From an uncultured Clostridia bacterium (GTDB lineage: Bacteria > Bacillota > Clostridia > Lachnospirales > Anaerotignaceae), in contig CAMQRG010000013.1 of the NCBI GenBank assembly GCA_947036475.1, positions 1 to 20,902 of the forward strand: DNA of 20,902 bases, given 5' to 3'. Below the pieces are notes generated by a model, which was not told the DNA's origin, ran no database searches, and worked only from the letters and a program-made list of their open reading frames with translations. Below, piece by piece: positions 1-8,237 of this stretch; position 1 is the first letter of the stretch, and every line of letters begins with the position of its first letter. Position numbers and translations under genes: made by a program.

Positions 1-1
1 G

Positions 2-1216
2 AATTATGATGAGGTGACAAAGCTGGGCGTTGGTGCGGCGATTATCGTAAAAGGTCTTTTGGTGGAAACACCGGAGGCGAAGCAGCCCTTTGAAATCAAG
101 GCGGCAGAAATCGCTGTGGAAGGCACGTCCACGCCGGATTATCCTTTGCAGAAAAAGCGGCACACCATGGAATTCCTGCGCCAGATTGCGTACCTGCGTC
201 CGCGGACAAATATGTTTTCCGCAGTGTTCCGCGTGCGCAGTCTGATTGCATATGCCATTCATCAGTTCTTTCAGGAGAGGGGCTTTGTTTATGCGCATAC
301 GCCCATTATCACTGGCAGCGATGCGGAAGGTGCGGGTGAAATGTTCCGCGTGACGACGCTGGATTTGGAAAACCTGCCCCGCACAGAGGACGGTAAGGTG
401 GACTTTGCCAAGGATTTCTTTGGCAAGTCTACAAACCTGACTGTCAGCGGCCAGCTTTCCGCAGAAACATTCGCGATGGCGTTCCGCAATGTTTACACGT
501 TTGGGCCGACTTTCCGCGCGGAAAATTCCAATACTGCGCGCCATGCGGCGGAGTTCTGGATGATTGAGCCGGAAATGGCGTTTGCCGATTTGAAGGATAA
601 CATGGAACTGGCTGAGGATATGCTCAAATATATTATACAGTATGTGCTGGATAATGCGCCGGAGGAAATGGAGTTTTTCAACAGCTTTGTGGATAAGGGA
701 CTGCTGGAGCGTCTCTATAATATTCTGAATAATGATTTCGGCGTGGTTACCTATACGGAAGCGGTTGACCTGCTGATAAAATCAGGGCAGAAATTTGAAT
801 ACCCTGTGGAATGGGGCATTGATTTGCAGACCGAGCATGAGCGTTACCTGACGGAGCAGATTTATAAAAAGCCCGTATTTGTTACGAACTATCCGAAGGA
901 TATCAAGGCGTTTTATATGCGCATGAACGATGACGGCAAGACTGTTGCGGCGATGGACTTGCTTGTGCCGGGCGTAGGCGAAATCATTGGCGGCAGTCAG
1001 AGAGAGGAGCGTCTGGACGTACTGGAAGGGCGCATGAACGAGCTTGGGCTGAAAAAAGAGGACTACTGGTGGTATCTTGACCTGCGTAAATATGGCGGCA
1101 CAAGACACTCCGGCTTCGGGCTGGGCTTTGAGCGTGCAGTGATGTACCTGACGGGCGTAAGCAATATCAGGGACGTGCTGCCGTATCCCAGAACGGTGAA
1201 AAACGCGGACTTCTAA
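2..1216 (+). CDS. asnS: Asparagine--tRNA ligase, 5'-truncated by window edge
   Basis: Class II aminoacyl-tRNA synthetase that charges tRNA-Asn with asparagine in the cytoplasm. The reading frame is open from base 2, so the gene begins outside the window; roughly the first 60 residues of a usual ~460-residue AsnRS (part of the OB-fold anticodon-binding domain) are missing. Visible: the end of the N-terminal domain with the STPDYPLQKK linker, class II motif 2 (FRAENSN...RHAAEFWMIEPE) and motif 3 near the C-terminus (GFGLGFERAVMYLTG), then the typical ending DVLPYPRT. The asparaginyl rather than aspartyl assignment rests on the FRAENSNTARHAAEFWMIEPE-type motif 2 and the absence of the large bacterial AspRS insertion. 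No partner gene lies downstream; a likely terminator is found about 330 bases further on. Confidence 0.97.
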   Translation, partial: NYDEVTKLGVGAAIIVKGLLVETPEAKQPFEIKAAEIAVEGTSTPDYPLQKKRHTMEFLRQIAYLRPRTNMFSAVFRVRSLIAYAIHQFFQERGFVYAHTPIITGSDAEGAGEMFRVTTLDLENLPRTEDGKVDFAKDFFGKSTNLTVSGQLSAETFAMAFRNVYTFGPTFRAENSNTARHAAEFWMIEPEMAFADLKDNMELAEDMLKYIIQYVLDNAPEEMEFFNSFVDKGLLERLYNILNNDFGVVTYTEAVDLLIKSGQKFEYPVEWGIDLQTEHERYLTEQIYKKPVFVTNYPKDIKAFYMRMNDDGKTVAAMDLLVPGVGEIIGGSQREERLDVLEGRMNELGLKKEDYWWYLDLRKYGGTRHSGFGLGFERAVMYLTGVSNIRDVLPYPRTVKNADF

Positions 1217-1515
1217 TGCAACAGTTTAGCCAGAACACAAGCAGCTGGCAAATTGTGCCTGCACAAATTTGACAGACGACCTGTGTTCTGAGGGAGCGCC
1301 GAGATTTGAGCAAAAGGAGCCGCTATAGCAAAGCCCAAAAGCGGCGGAGAGCGTATAAGGCGCGGTTTTGCGAACGGCGCGTCTGAACGGGAAATATTTA
1401 GTTGCAACAGTTCAGCCAGAACGCGGGAGTTTGAACAAAAAAAGCCGCTTATGGTGAAGCCCATAGCGGCGGAGAGTGCATAAGGCGTGTTTTTGCAAAA
1501 GATACGGTTGAACGG
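1217..1515. repeat. Imperfect tandem repeat with hairpins after asnS
   Basis: Two related units lie head to tail. Both open with TGCAACAGTT(T/C)AGCCAGAAC (1217 and 1402). Both then carry a GAGTTTGA/GATTTGA box, a GCCGCT...AGCGGC stem, the string GGCGGAGAG, then ATAAGGCG and a closing GAACGG (1379 and 1510 regions). The second unit has a good hairpin at 1444-1470 (10 bp with one bulged T, loop TGAAGC). The first unit has an extra insert that folds on itself: CAGAACACA (1231-1239) pairs with TGTGTTCTG (1282-1290), enclosing CAAATTGTGC/GCACAAATTTG. No protein is encoded; the open frame across it on the minus strand is a by-product of the repeat. This is likely a decayed dispersed repeat of unknown function. 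Confidence 0.7.
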
Positions 1516-1547
1516 ATATCAATTTATATAAAAATTGACATAACAAG

Positions 1548-1582
1548 GCGGTGTGGGAAATCCTGTGCCGCTTTACTTTTTT
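1548..1582 (+). terminator. Probable asnS terminator
   Basis: GCGGTGTGGG (1548-1557) pairs with CCTGTGCCGC (1562-1571), with four central G-U wobbles and an AAAT loop. It is followed by TTTACTTTTTT. It is the first convincing intrinsic terminator downstream of asnS on the plus strand, about 330 bases after the stop codon. Confidence 0.65.
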
Positions 1583-1629
1583 ATCTGGGAAGATATTCTT
1601 ACGGATTTCTTACAAAACCTATATCGTAG

Positions 1630-1658
1630 TTGTGAGAAAATGACGTTTTTGCTATACT
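1630..1658 (+). promoter_or_regulatory. Promoter of the WG-repeat gene
   Basis: TTGTGA (1630-1635), a 17-base spacer and TATACT (1653-1658) form a good sigma-A-type promoter. The predicted transcription start is near 1665. The in-frame ATG at 1669 is therefore almost at the mRNA 5' end, which favours the ATG at 1705. Confidence 0.65.
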
Positions 1659-1704
1659 GGGCATAAAGATGGATACGGGTTGTAACGATAAAAGGGGGGA
1701 TTTT

Positions 1705-3318
1705 ATGAAGTATGGAATTTGTATTGTGCTTAGTGCATTATTGCTTGCCGCCCCGGTGCAGGCAAAGGCGCAGGAGTGGATATCCGGCTATGAGCTTAAG
1801 GAAATGCCGCACACATTTACAGTGAAAGTTGGTGCGGACGGGCTTGTGAAAGACGGGAAGGCGGTTGTTCTGCCGGATGATGCAGCGATTTACCAAAAAG
1901 ACGGCGCAATGATGCTGCCTGCGGGGCCGTTTCTGAACGCCCTCGTGGGAAACATTTCTTTGGAATGGGACGAAAACAATGGGGTGCTGCACGCTGTTTG
2001 GGTGAAAAAGCACTTTATTTTTGACACAAACGAAAAAGAGGTGCGGGATACTGGAATGTTCTCCATAAGCCTACAGGGCATGGAGCGGCGCGGGACGCAG
2101 CTTTTCCTTCCTCTGAGGGCGTGGCAGGAGATACTGCCGGAAATTTACTGCAAAGCCCAGGATATTTCATGGGACGCGAAAACGCGGACGGCAACACTGC
2201 GATACACCGCAAAAGAACTGGAAACGGGCGGCGAGGTGCCAGCCCCTACGGGGACGGGCGTAATGCCGGAATATATCCTCCAGCCAACACAGGAGTATAC
2301 GCGCATCAAAAACCTTGGCGGCGGATATTTTTCCGCCGAAACGCCTGACCCGGAAAGGAAAACTCTCGTTTTGGACAGCAGTGGGAAGACCCTGCAGGCC
2401 TATGGGGGAACAACCGGTATATTGTATGCAGGGGAGGACTGCTTCCAAATAGAGGACCATGGTCCAAATGGAGAGGACATCTATATCACCGACAAAAACG
2501 GCAAAAAGCTCTTCCAGATGGGTTTGAAAGATGACATTCGCTTTGTGGAAGGGCTTTCCCAAACAAGGAAAGACGGGGCGGTCGGCTTTCTGGATACAAA
2601 AGGGGCTCTGGCTATCCCCGCAGAATATTTTGATGCAGGGGATTTTTCTGAAGGGCTGGCGGCAGTTGGAATATTGGATAAAACACTGGTAGACGACTGG
2701 CACGCCGGAAGGCGGTGGGGCTATATCGACAAAAAGGGGACACTCGTCATAGATACAAAATACGTTTCCTGTGGTTCCTTCCATGAGGGGCTCGCCTATG
2801 TGTGCAGGGAGAAGGGGAAATTTGGGTATATAGACAAAACAGGGCAGGAGGTCATTCTGCCGCAGTATGACTGGGCAAGCGATTTTTACAACGGAACGGC
2901 GTTTGTGCTGGAAGGAAGGGGCACAAATGACGGCAGGCTCTGGGTGATTGATCATGCGGGGAAAAAAATCAAGCTGCTCGCAAAAACGCCCTCTGCGGGC
3001 TCTTCGCGAAAAATGCGCGGGGTTGTAGTGATTGAAAACACTGCGATGTTCCGCGGCATGCCGGTAAGCTTTGACACATACTTTGACGCGGACGGCGAAC
3101 TCACCCATGTGGAAAGCATTTGGCTGCAAAATTCCTCAGATGGGCTGATGGCGGTGCAGGACACAAGAACGGGGAAATGGGGCTATGCGGACAAGAATTG
3201 GCATTGGGTGATTGCACCCATATTTGACGATGTAGAAAGTTTTAGGGACGGCTATGCTGTTGTTCAGCAGAAAACGGAGCAGGGAGATATAGAAAAGGGC
3301 ATCATTAAAAAGCCATGA
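1705..3318 (+). CDS. Secreted WG-repeat protein with an N-terminal stalk-like domain
   Basis: A 537-residue exported protein of unknown function. The start at 1705 is preceded by AAAGGGGGGAT; an in-frame ATG 36 bases upstream has no ribosome site. Residues 1-22 are a signal peptide (short basic start, hydrophobic core, Ala-X-Ala ending). Residues ~38-168 resemble the copper-amine-oxidase-N-terminal/stalk domain common in Firmicutes surface proteins (a dummy-variable pattern of LPAGPFLNAL, FLPLRAW and a final TATLRY). From about residue 285 come WG (KWG) repeats: GFLDTKGALAIPAEY, WGYIDKKGTLVIDTKY, FGYIDKTGQEVILPQY and a final WGYADKNWHWVIAPIF near residue 490, each followed by an F-x-(E/D/N)-G-x-A segment. 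WG repeats are thought to be beta-rich binding modules; the ligand cannot be read from sequence. The gene is alone between its own promoter and terminator. Confidence 0.85.
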   Translation: MKYGICIVLSALLLAAPVQAKAQEWISGYELKEMPHTFTVKVGADGLVKDGKAVVLPDDAAIYQKDGAMMLPAGPFLNALVGNISLEWDENNGVLHAVWVKKHFIFDTNEKEVRDTGMFSISLQGMERRGTQLFLPLRAWQEILPEIYCKAQDISWDAKTRTATLRYTAKELETGGEVPAPTGTGVMPEYILQPTQEYTRIKNLGGGYFSAETPDPERKTLVLDSSGKTLQAYGGTTGILYAGEDCFQIEDHGPNGEDIYITDKNGKKLFQMGLKDDIRFVEGLSQTRKDGAVGFLDTKGALAIPAEYFDAGDFSEGLAAVGILDKTLVDDWHAGRRWGYIDKKGTLVIDTKYVSCGSFHEGLAYVCREKGKFGYIDKTGQEVILPQYDWASDFYNGTAFVLEGRGTNDGRLWVIDHAGKKIKLLAKTPSAGSSRKMRGVVVIENTAMFRGMPVSFDTYFDADGELTHVESIWLQNSSDGLMAVQDTRTGKWGYADKNWHWVIAPIFDDVESFRDGYAVVQQKTEQGDIEKGIIKKP

Positions 3319-3326
3319 TTCCAACA

Positions 3327-3373
3327 AAAAACAGCCTGTTTCCGTTTGTATAAGACGGAAACAGGCTGTTTTT
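3327..3373. terminator. Bidirectional terminator between the WG-repeat gene and putP
   Basis: A perfect 19-bp stem (3327-3345 with 3355-3373) has a 9-base loop, an A-run on the left and a T-run on the right. It ends transcription from both convergent genes, lying 8 bases after the plus-strand stop and 12 bases beyond the putP stop. Confidence 0.93.
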
Positions 3374-3385
3374 GAGTCAGGTATT

Positions 3386-4927
3386 TTATGCTTCGCCATG
3401 GTAAACTTTCTGTACATGTTCATATTCTTCCACAATCGCCTGTTCCGGCTCTTTTGTCAAAAGGCTGACAACTATGATTGCAGCACATGCCAGCAGGAAC
3501 GCGGGCAGGAGTTCGTAAATGTTCCATGCGCCGCCCAGCGGACGAACAAGATATTTCCAGATGAATACGGTTGCACCGCCAACAATCATGCCCGCAAGCG
3601 CACCCCATTTATTGGAGCGTTTCCAGAACAGGGACGCCAGCACGACAGGACCGAAGGATGCGCCGAAGCCCGCCCATGCGAACGATACAATACCAAATAC
3701 GGAGCTGTTCGGGTCGCGGGCAATAAATGCACCGATAACTGAGATTGCAAGTACGGAGAGCCGCGCTGCCATAATCGCACCCTTATCGGAAATTTTTACC
3801 TTGAAAAAGCCCTGCAAAAGATTCTGCGAAAAGCTGGAAGATGCTGCCAAAAGCTGGGAATCTGCCGTAGACATCGTTGATGCAAGGATACCCGAAAGGA
3901 TAATACCGCCGACGATTGCCGCAAATGCACCATGCTGGCTCAGAAGATGTGCAATCTGTACAATAATAGTTTCAGAAGAACTGCCTTCCAGGAACGGCAC
4001 AGCACCCGCTTTTGTCATTGCGTTGCCGATGATGCCGACGAATATCGCAGCACACATGGCAATAACGACCCATGTTGTCGCAATCCTTCTGGAAAGCGCG
4101 AGTTTTTCTTTATCCTCGATTGCCATAAAGCGCAGAAGAATATGCGGCATACCAAAATAGCCAAAGCCCCATGCCAGTGTGGAGCAGATGGTCAGGAAAC
4201 CATAGGGGGACGAAGTGTTGTCTGCCACGTTGTGTGTTGCGGTCATGCTCAGGTAGCCTACAAGCTCCCGCGCATTTTCCATAACGGCGTCCATGCCGCC
4301 TGCAACATTGATACCGAAGCAGATGACAACAACCAGAGCGATACTCATAACGATGCTCTGAATCAGGTCCGTTGTGCTTGCCGCAAGGAAGCCGCCCGTT
4401 GCAGTATACGCTACGATAACAACCGCGCCAATAAGCATTGCAGGCACATAGCCGATGTCAAAAATACTGCTGAACAGCTTGCCACAGGCCGCAAACCCCG
4501 AAGCGGTATACGGGATAAAGAATATGATGATAACCAGTGCTGCAATGCACATCAGGATATTTTTATCATCATGATAACGTCGGGAAAAGAAATCCGGCAG
4601 AGTGATGGCATTGACTTCATGCGTGTATGTCCGGATACGCTTTGCCACAATCAGCCAGTTGATATATGTGCCGATGCCAAGGCCGATTACAGTCCACAAG
4701 GGGTCGGCAATGCCCGAAAGGTACGCAAGACCGGGAATGCCCATCAGGAGCCAGCCGCTCATATCCGAGGCTTCCGCACTCATTGCGGTTACGAAAGGCC
4801 CGAGCTTTCTGCCGCCCAGATAAAAGTCGCTTGCGTCATTGTTCTTTTTTGACCAGTATACACCTACGCCTACCATAACGCCAAGATACGCCACAATGGT
4901 AAGCATAATCCAACCTGTTGCAGTCAT
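3386..4927 (-). CDS. putP: Sodium/proline symporter
   Basis: Na+-coupled proline uptake permease of the SSS (solute:sodium symporter) family, an integral membrane protein with many hydrophobic segments. I take the second of two in-frame ATGs: AGAGGA sits six bases before it but directly abuts the first ATG at 4933. This start gives 513 residues. It also places the Na+-site motif ASDMSGW so that D55, S57 and G58 carry the same numbers as in E. coli PutP. Further marks are TATGGFLAASTTDLIQ (~176-191) and ASTMSTADSQLL (~350-361), both characteristic of PutP. The gene is monocistronic, with its own promoter and the shared bidirectional terminator. No putA lies nearby. The likely role is proline scavenging for nitrogen, carbon or osmoprotection; a related substrate cannot be fully excluded. 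Confidence 0.93.
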   Translation of the reverse strand: MTATGWIMLTIVAYLGVMVGVGVYWSKKNNDASDFYLGGRKLGPFVTAMSAEASDMSGWLLMGIPGLAYLSGIADPLWTVIGLGIGTYINWLIVAKRIRTYTHEVNAITLPDFFSRRYHDDKNILMCIAALVIIIFFIPYTASGFAACGKLFSSIFDIGYVPAMLIGAVVIVAYTATGGFLAASTTDLIQSIVMSIALVVVICFGINVAGGMDAVMENARELVGYLSMTATHNVADNTSSPYGFLTICSTLAWGFGYFGMPHILLRFMAIEDKEKLALSRRIATTWVVIAMCAAIFVGIIGNAMTKAGAVPFLEGSSSETIIVQIAHLLSQHGAFAAIVGGIILSGILASTMSTADSQLLAASSSFSQNLLQGFFKVKISDKGAIMAARLSVLAISVIGAFIARDPNSSVFGIVSFAWAGFGASFGPVVLASLFWKRSNKWGALAGMIVGGATVFIWKYLVRPLGGAWNIYELLPAFLLACAAIIVVSLLTKEPEQAIVEEYEHVQKVYHGEA

Positions 4928-4974
4928 TTTCATTCCTCTTTTCTGTATGCTTTATTGTTCCCATTTTGACTACC

Positions 4975-5002
4975 AGTATACCACACTTTTTATAAGAACG
5001 AA
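4975..5002 (-). promoter_or_regulatory. putP promoter (extended -10)
   Basis: On the minus strand TGGTATACT gives an extended -10 (hexamer at 4975-4980). The upstream -35 (TTCGTT, 16-base spacing) is poor. The site lies about 45 bases before the putP start. Confidence 0.5.
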
Positions 5003-5214
5003 ATACAGAATAAAGTCTATACTTTTTTTGAGATATTTTTTGTAAAAATGATAAAGTATTGTGAGAATCCATAAAAAGATGTGATAATAGCAACGAAAAA
5101 CTGTGTTAAACTATTTGTAAATGCAGTAAAGCAATGCGGAAATAGAATAGACGATTTTTTGTATAAAAATATGTGCGAAAAATATTCTTTACGGAATTTT
5201 CCAAAAGCACAAAG
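5003..5214. other. A+T-rich intergenic DNA, no gene seen
   Basis: This stretch between the putP promoter and the murI terminator is strongly A+T-rich. The small open frames crossing it on both strands lack ribosome sites and recognisable protein content. I find no convincing RNA structure, repeat or operator here. Confidence 0.6.
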
Positions 5215-5247
5215 AAAAAGGGCAGGAAAGAAACATTCCAGCCCTTT
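5215..5247 (-). terminator. ddl-murI operon terminator
   Basis: AAAGGGC-A-GGAA (5217-5228) pairs with TTCC-A-GCCCTTT (5236-5247), with one A/A mismatch and a 7-base loop. Read on the minus strand, the stem is followed by TTTTTCTTT. It lies about 55 bases after the murI stop. Confidence 0.85.
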
Positions 5248-5301
5248 ATATATTCAGATGTTGTTACGATGTCCAGCCTCCTGCAAAGGAAGGAAAGGCC
5301 T

Positions 5302-6105
5302 TCAGTAGCGTTCGATATCAATGATTTCCGCAGGGTATTCACGCTTCAGAGCTTTCTGACAAAGAAACTGGAATGTATCTGTGCTGTCGCTGAGATAGAA
5401 GTGCCTGCGTCCTTCCTCTGTTCCCTCGTTCAGCAGGCCGCGTTTGCCCAGGTAATCCATAACACGTTTTGCCGTAGCTTTTGCGGGATCTACCAGTTTA
5501 ATGCTTTCGCCTACGGTCGTCCCAATGCAGCGTTTCAAAAGCGGGTAATGCGTACAGCCCAGCACAAGCGAATCAATTCCTGTTGCGAGCAGCTCATCTA
5601 AATAATTCCGAGCTGCCTGTTTTGCAACGTCGTTATCCGTCCAGCCTTCTTCTGCAAGCGGCACGAAAAGCGGGCAGGCCTTGGAAAACACATGTATTTG
5701 CGGGTCTTTTTCCTGAATCAGCCGTTCATATGCGCCGGAACGGACGGTTGCCGCAGTACCGATAACACCGACTTTTTTGTTTTTGGTGGAACGGACAGCT
5801 TCCTCTACGCCCGGCACGACTACGCCGAACAGCGGAATATCAAATTCAGCTTTCAGCACGTCCAGACTGTTAGAGCTTGCCGTATTGCAGGCGATGATGA
5901 TGGCTTTGACGTCTTTTGTCTGCAAAAAGCGGACATTTTGACGGGAAAAGCGCGTGACTGCTTCGCGGGATTTTGTACCGTAGGGCAGCCTTGCCGTATC
6001 CCCGAAATATACGATATTTTCATGGGGCATTACCTTCATGATTTGCTTCACAACTGTCAGGCCGCCCACGCCCGAGTCAAATACGCCGATTGGTCTTGTA
6101 TCCAT
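5302..6105 (-). CDS. murI: Glutamate racemase
   Basis: Interconverts L- and D-glutamate in the cytoplasm, supplying D-Glu for peptidoglycan (added by MurD). The 267-residue length is normal. Motifs: FDSGVGGL with catalytic-loop D9-S10, PYGTKS (41-46) for substrate carboxylate binding, ACNTAS with the first catalytic cysteine C73, and GCTHYPLL with the second cysteine C184 and H186. The start has GGTAAGGAG upstream, overlapping the ddl stop codon. It lies 10 bases after ddl, so the two are co-transcribed and probably translationally linked. The pairing is sensible because each gene makes a D-amino-acid precursor of the wall. Confidence 0.97.
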   Translation of the reverse strand: MDTRPIGVFDSGVGGLTVVKQIMKVMPHENIVYFGDTARLPYGTKSREAVTRFSRQNVRFLQTKDVKAIIIACNTASSNSLDVLKAEFDIPLFGVVVPGVEEAVRSTKNKKVGVIGTAATVRSGAYERLIQEKDPQIHVFSKACPLFVPLAEEGWTDNDVAKQAARNYLDELLATGIDSLVLGCTHYPLLKRCIGTTVGESIKLVDPAKATAKRVMDYLGKRGLLNEGTEEGRRHFYLSDSTDTFQFLCQKALKREYPAEIIDIERY

Positions 6106-6115
6106 TCGTTTCTCC

Positions 6116-7195
6116 TTACCCTCTGATGCCTGTATCTCTGGTAAGTGCCAGTTCGATCAGGCGGTCCATCAATTCTGTTTTTGAAATGCCGGCTTCTTCC
6201 CAAAGCATAGGGTACATGCTGATTGTGGTAAAGCCGGGCATGGTGTTCAGCTCATTGAAATATATCTTATCGGTATCTTTTTCCATGAAAAAATCCACCC
6301 GCGCCAGACCGCTGCCGTCTACTGCGCGGAATATCCTTGCGGCGATGCGCTGCATTTCCCGCAGTTTAACCTCCGGAATATCTGCCGGAATGACAGTGCG
6401 GGAATCGCTGTTGTTGTATTTTGCGTCATAATCGTAAAATTCTGCTGCGGCAAGCACCTCGCCTACACCGCTGGTCTGCGGGTCGTCATTGCCCAGTATG
6501 GCACATTCAAACTCACGGCCTACAATTGCCTGCTCCACAATGATTTTTTTATCATACTGTGCCGCAAGCGCAAGTGCGTCTTTCAGCTGGGCGCGGTTTT
6601 TCGCCTTTGAGATACCGACAGAAGAACCGGCGTTGGAGGGTTTTACAAAGCAGGGATAGCCCAGCTTTTTCTCCACCTGATCCATAAAACGGTCAGTATT
6701 TTTATTCAATTCCTGCTTTTCCGTCCAAATGTAGGGAGCCTGTGGAATGCGGAACTGCTTTGCGATCATTTTGGTGTATACTTTATCCATAGAAACAGCT
6801 GAGGAAAGCACGCCACAGCCGACATAGGGAATCTGTGCCAGCTCCAGAAGCCCCTGAATGGTGCCGTCCTCGCCCCATGCGCCATGCAGCACAGGAATCG
6901 CGACATCTACAGGAATTTCCTTCACACTGCTGTTGACGATTTTCAGCAGAGCTTTTTTCGATGCGTCAGGGGAAAGGCAGGCCGGTGTGCCGTATTTTTC
7001 CCATTCACCCGTTGCGACATGATCTGCCGGACCGTTATAAATCAGCCATTCGCCTTTTTTCGTGATGCCGACAGGAAGTACCTGATATTTTTCTTTGTCC
7101 AGTTCCCTTAACATCATTGTGGCTGAATTTCTGGAAACCTCATGTTCTGAGGATTGGCCGCCAAAAATGACAGCTACGGTTTTTTTTCGATACAT
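6116..7195 (-). CDS. ddl: D-alanine--D-alanine ligase
   Basis: ATP-grasp ligase joining two D-alanines for the peptidoglycan stem peptide. It has 359 residues, within the long-Ddl class. Motifs: GGQSSEHEVS (12-21), HGAWGEDGTIQG (104-115), the ATP-binding glycine loop KPSNAGSSVG (185-194), the omega-loop EFYDYDAKY (252-260), RVDFF (299-303), and NELNTMPGFT (314-323) for Mg2+ and substrate. The omega-loop has Tyr (Y256) where D-Ala-D-Lac ligases such as VanA relatives have Phe, so the product should be ordinary D-Ala-D-Ala and the wall glycopeptide-sensitive. The start has AAGGAGG six bases upstream. It is the first gene of a ddl-murI operon with its own promoter. Confidence 0.97.
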   Translation of the reverse strand: MYRKKTVAVIFGGQSSEHEVSRNSATMMLRELDKEKYQVLPVGITKKGEWLIYNGPADHVATGEWEKYGTPACLSPDASKKALLKIVNSSVKEIPVDVAIPVLHGAWGEDGTIQGLLELAQIPYVGCGVLSSAVSMDKVYTKMIAKQFRIPQAPYIWTEKQELNKNTDRFMDQVEKKLGYPCFVKPSNAGSSVGISKAKNRAQLKDALALAAQYDKKIIVEQAIVGREFECAILGNDDPQTSGVGEVLAAAEFYDYDAKYNNSDSRTVIPADIPEVKLREMQRIAARIFRAVDGSGLARVDFFMEKDTDKIYFNELNTMPGFTTISMYPMLWEEAGISKTELMDRLIELALTRDTGIRG

Positions 7196-7259
7196 AGGCC
7201 GCCTCCTTTTCGTTTTCTTTTTGATTATCCGCTGTAAGAGCGGTTTTGGACTTCATTCT

Positions 7260-7288
7260 ATTATATGCGTTTCCGTCGCTTCTGACAA
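7260..7288 (-). promoter_or_regulatory. ddl promoter
   Basis: On the minus strand TTGTCA (7283-7288) and TATAAT (7260-7265) are separated by 17 bases. The leader is about 60 bases long, with a small CCGCT/AGCGG hairpin (7229-7243) before the ribosome site. Confidence 0.8.
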
Positions 7289-7300
7289 TAAAAAGTTGAA

Positions 7301-7353
7301 AAACTTTATTGCGGAAAACTGCATTTTCCGAGGAAAGCGTCTGGTTTGTACGA
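7301..7353 (+). repeat. Partial copy of the modular hairpin repeat
   Basis: Bases 7301-7329 match 9828-9856 at 28 of 29 positions: AAACTTTATTGC, then the hairpin GGAAAAC-TGC-(A/G)TTTTCC. Weaker similarity continues to about 7353. Only the central module of the larger repeat is present. It sits about a dozen bases upstream of the ddl -35. Confidence 0.75.
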
Positions 7354-7367
7354 AGGGCATTGAACAA

Positions 7368-7409
7368 GGAAAAGCGATAAAACCCATATTCGAGTTCTAC
7401 CGCTTTTCC
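7368..7409 (-). terminator. Possible ribU 3' hairpin
   Basis: GGAAAAGCG (7368-7376) and CGCTTTTCC (7401-7409) are exact inverted repeats around a 24-base loop, about 30 bases beyond the ribU stop. No proper T-run follows on the minus strand, so termination here would be weak; it may act as a 3'-end stabilising hairpin. Confidence 0.4.
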
Positions 7410-7440
7410 CTGTCTAGGTATTTATCTGGGCCAATCACCC

Positions 7441-8016
7441 TTATTCCCCCTTTAAGAGGTGGGAGATTGACTTATACAGTAGGAATGTAACTGTACAGTT
7501 GATCCCCGCTTTCAGCAGGTTGAAAGGAATGAAAGCAGGTACCATCATTGCCAGTACCGTTTCCAGTGGTGCGCCCATGAACAGGGGCGTAAAAATCATA
7601 TTCATCAGTACCATAGCCGCCGTCTGCACCAGCGCACCACATACAAGTGCGAGTATGGCGGTTTTTCTCGTTTTGTTCCGGCTGTAAATACTGCCGGCAA
7701 CCAATGCGCAGAAGCCAGTAGCAAAAATATGCATTACGACGCCGATGGGACCGCTCTGCGCGCTGACCGTTACGCCCTGAATGATAGAAACTATAATGGT
7801 CATCAAAAGCCCGGCCAAAGGACCATAGGCGAATGTGCCGATTAAAATAGGAATATCCGCAGGGTCATATTCCAGAAATGCTGCCGCTGGTATCAGCGGA
7901 AAATGAACAACTGAAACAAGCACAATGGAGATTGCCCCCAGCATTGCCATTGACACGAGCTGCCTTGTGGAAACTTTCTTTTTTTCCGTCCCCAAATTCT
8001 TTACTGCCTTTTCCAT
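7441..8016 (-). CDS. ribU: ECF transporter S component, riboflavin-specific (RibU)
   Basis: Membrane substrate-binding subunit of an energy-coupling-factor transporter for riboflavin uptake. The 191 residues form about six hydrophobic segments after a basic, soluble N-terminus (1-20). The family signature FLEYDPADIPILIGTFAYGP (48-67), with its conserved aspartates, is the RibU/FmnP (YpaA) mark. The start has CGGAGGT five bases upstream. The energising EcfAA'T module is not in the window, as is usual for group II ECF S components that share it. The FMN riboswitch directly upstream independently supports flavin specificity: expression should fall when FMN is plentiful. Confidence 0.93.
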   Translation of the reverse strand: MEKAVKNLGTEKKKVSTRQLVSMAMLGAISIVLVSVVHFPLIPAAAFLEYDPADIPILIGTFAYGPLAGLLMTIIVSIIQGVTVSAQSGPIGVVMHIFATGFCALVAGSIYSRNKTRKTAILALVCGALVQTAAMVLMNMIFTPLFMGAPLETVLAMMVPAFIPFNLLKAGINCTVTFLLYKSISHLLKGE

Positions 8017-8143
8017 TTTTTACCTCCGTTTGTTTGAGCCCCGCCCTTTCAGGGGCAGGTGCTTGAAATTTTCAGGCTGCAGACATCAGGCTGGAAAATA
8101 TTTTTCTGAAACCAGATGCCATATGATATACTTTTTCTTTTGT

Positions 8144-8173
8144 GAAAAAGAAAAAGCCTGAAAATCTTCAGGC
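8144..8173 (-). terminator. Riboswitch-controlled terminator in the ribU leader
   Basis: On the minus strand GCCTGAA-GATT-TTCAGGC (8156-8173) forms a 7-bp stem and is followed by TTTTTCTTTTT. It lies about 65 bases downstream of the FMN aptamer and before ribU. It is the expected expression platform, causing premature termination when FMN is bound. Confidence 0.8.
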
Positions 8174-8237
8174 AAAACAAGCAAAAGAAAGGCTGATATC
8201 CCCCGGAAAAAGTTCCGCCCGAAAAACATCAAACTCC

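Noticed and set aside
1213..1464. An 83-codon minus-strand frame after asnS
   Set aside because: It runs across the tandem repeat, and its similarity between halves simply reflects the repeated DNA. No ribosome site.
2167..3129. A 320-codon minus-strand frame opposite the WG-repeat gene
   Set aside because: Low-complexity, cysteine- and proline-rich product with no ribosome site. The plus-strand frame has a signal peptide, repeats, promoter and terminator.
3932..4852. A 306-codon plus-strand frame opposite putP
   Set aside because: Product rich in Cys, His and Asn with no membrane or domain pattern; it is the complement of a clear transporter gene.
5081..5308. Small plus-strand frame between putP and murI
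   Set aside because: A+T-rich, no ribosome site, crosses the murI terminator and shows no recognisable protein content.
6116..7195. Possible D-Ala-D-Lac (vancomycin resistance) ligase
   Set aside because: The omega-loop carries Tyr (EFYDYDAKY) rather than the Phe typical of depsipeptide ligases, and no vanH or vanX neighbour exists.
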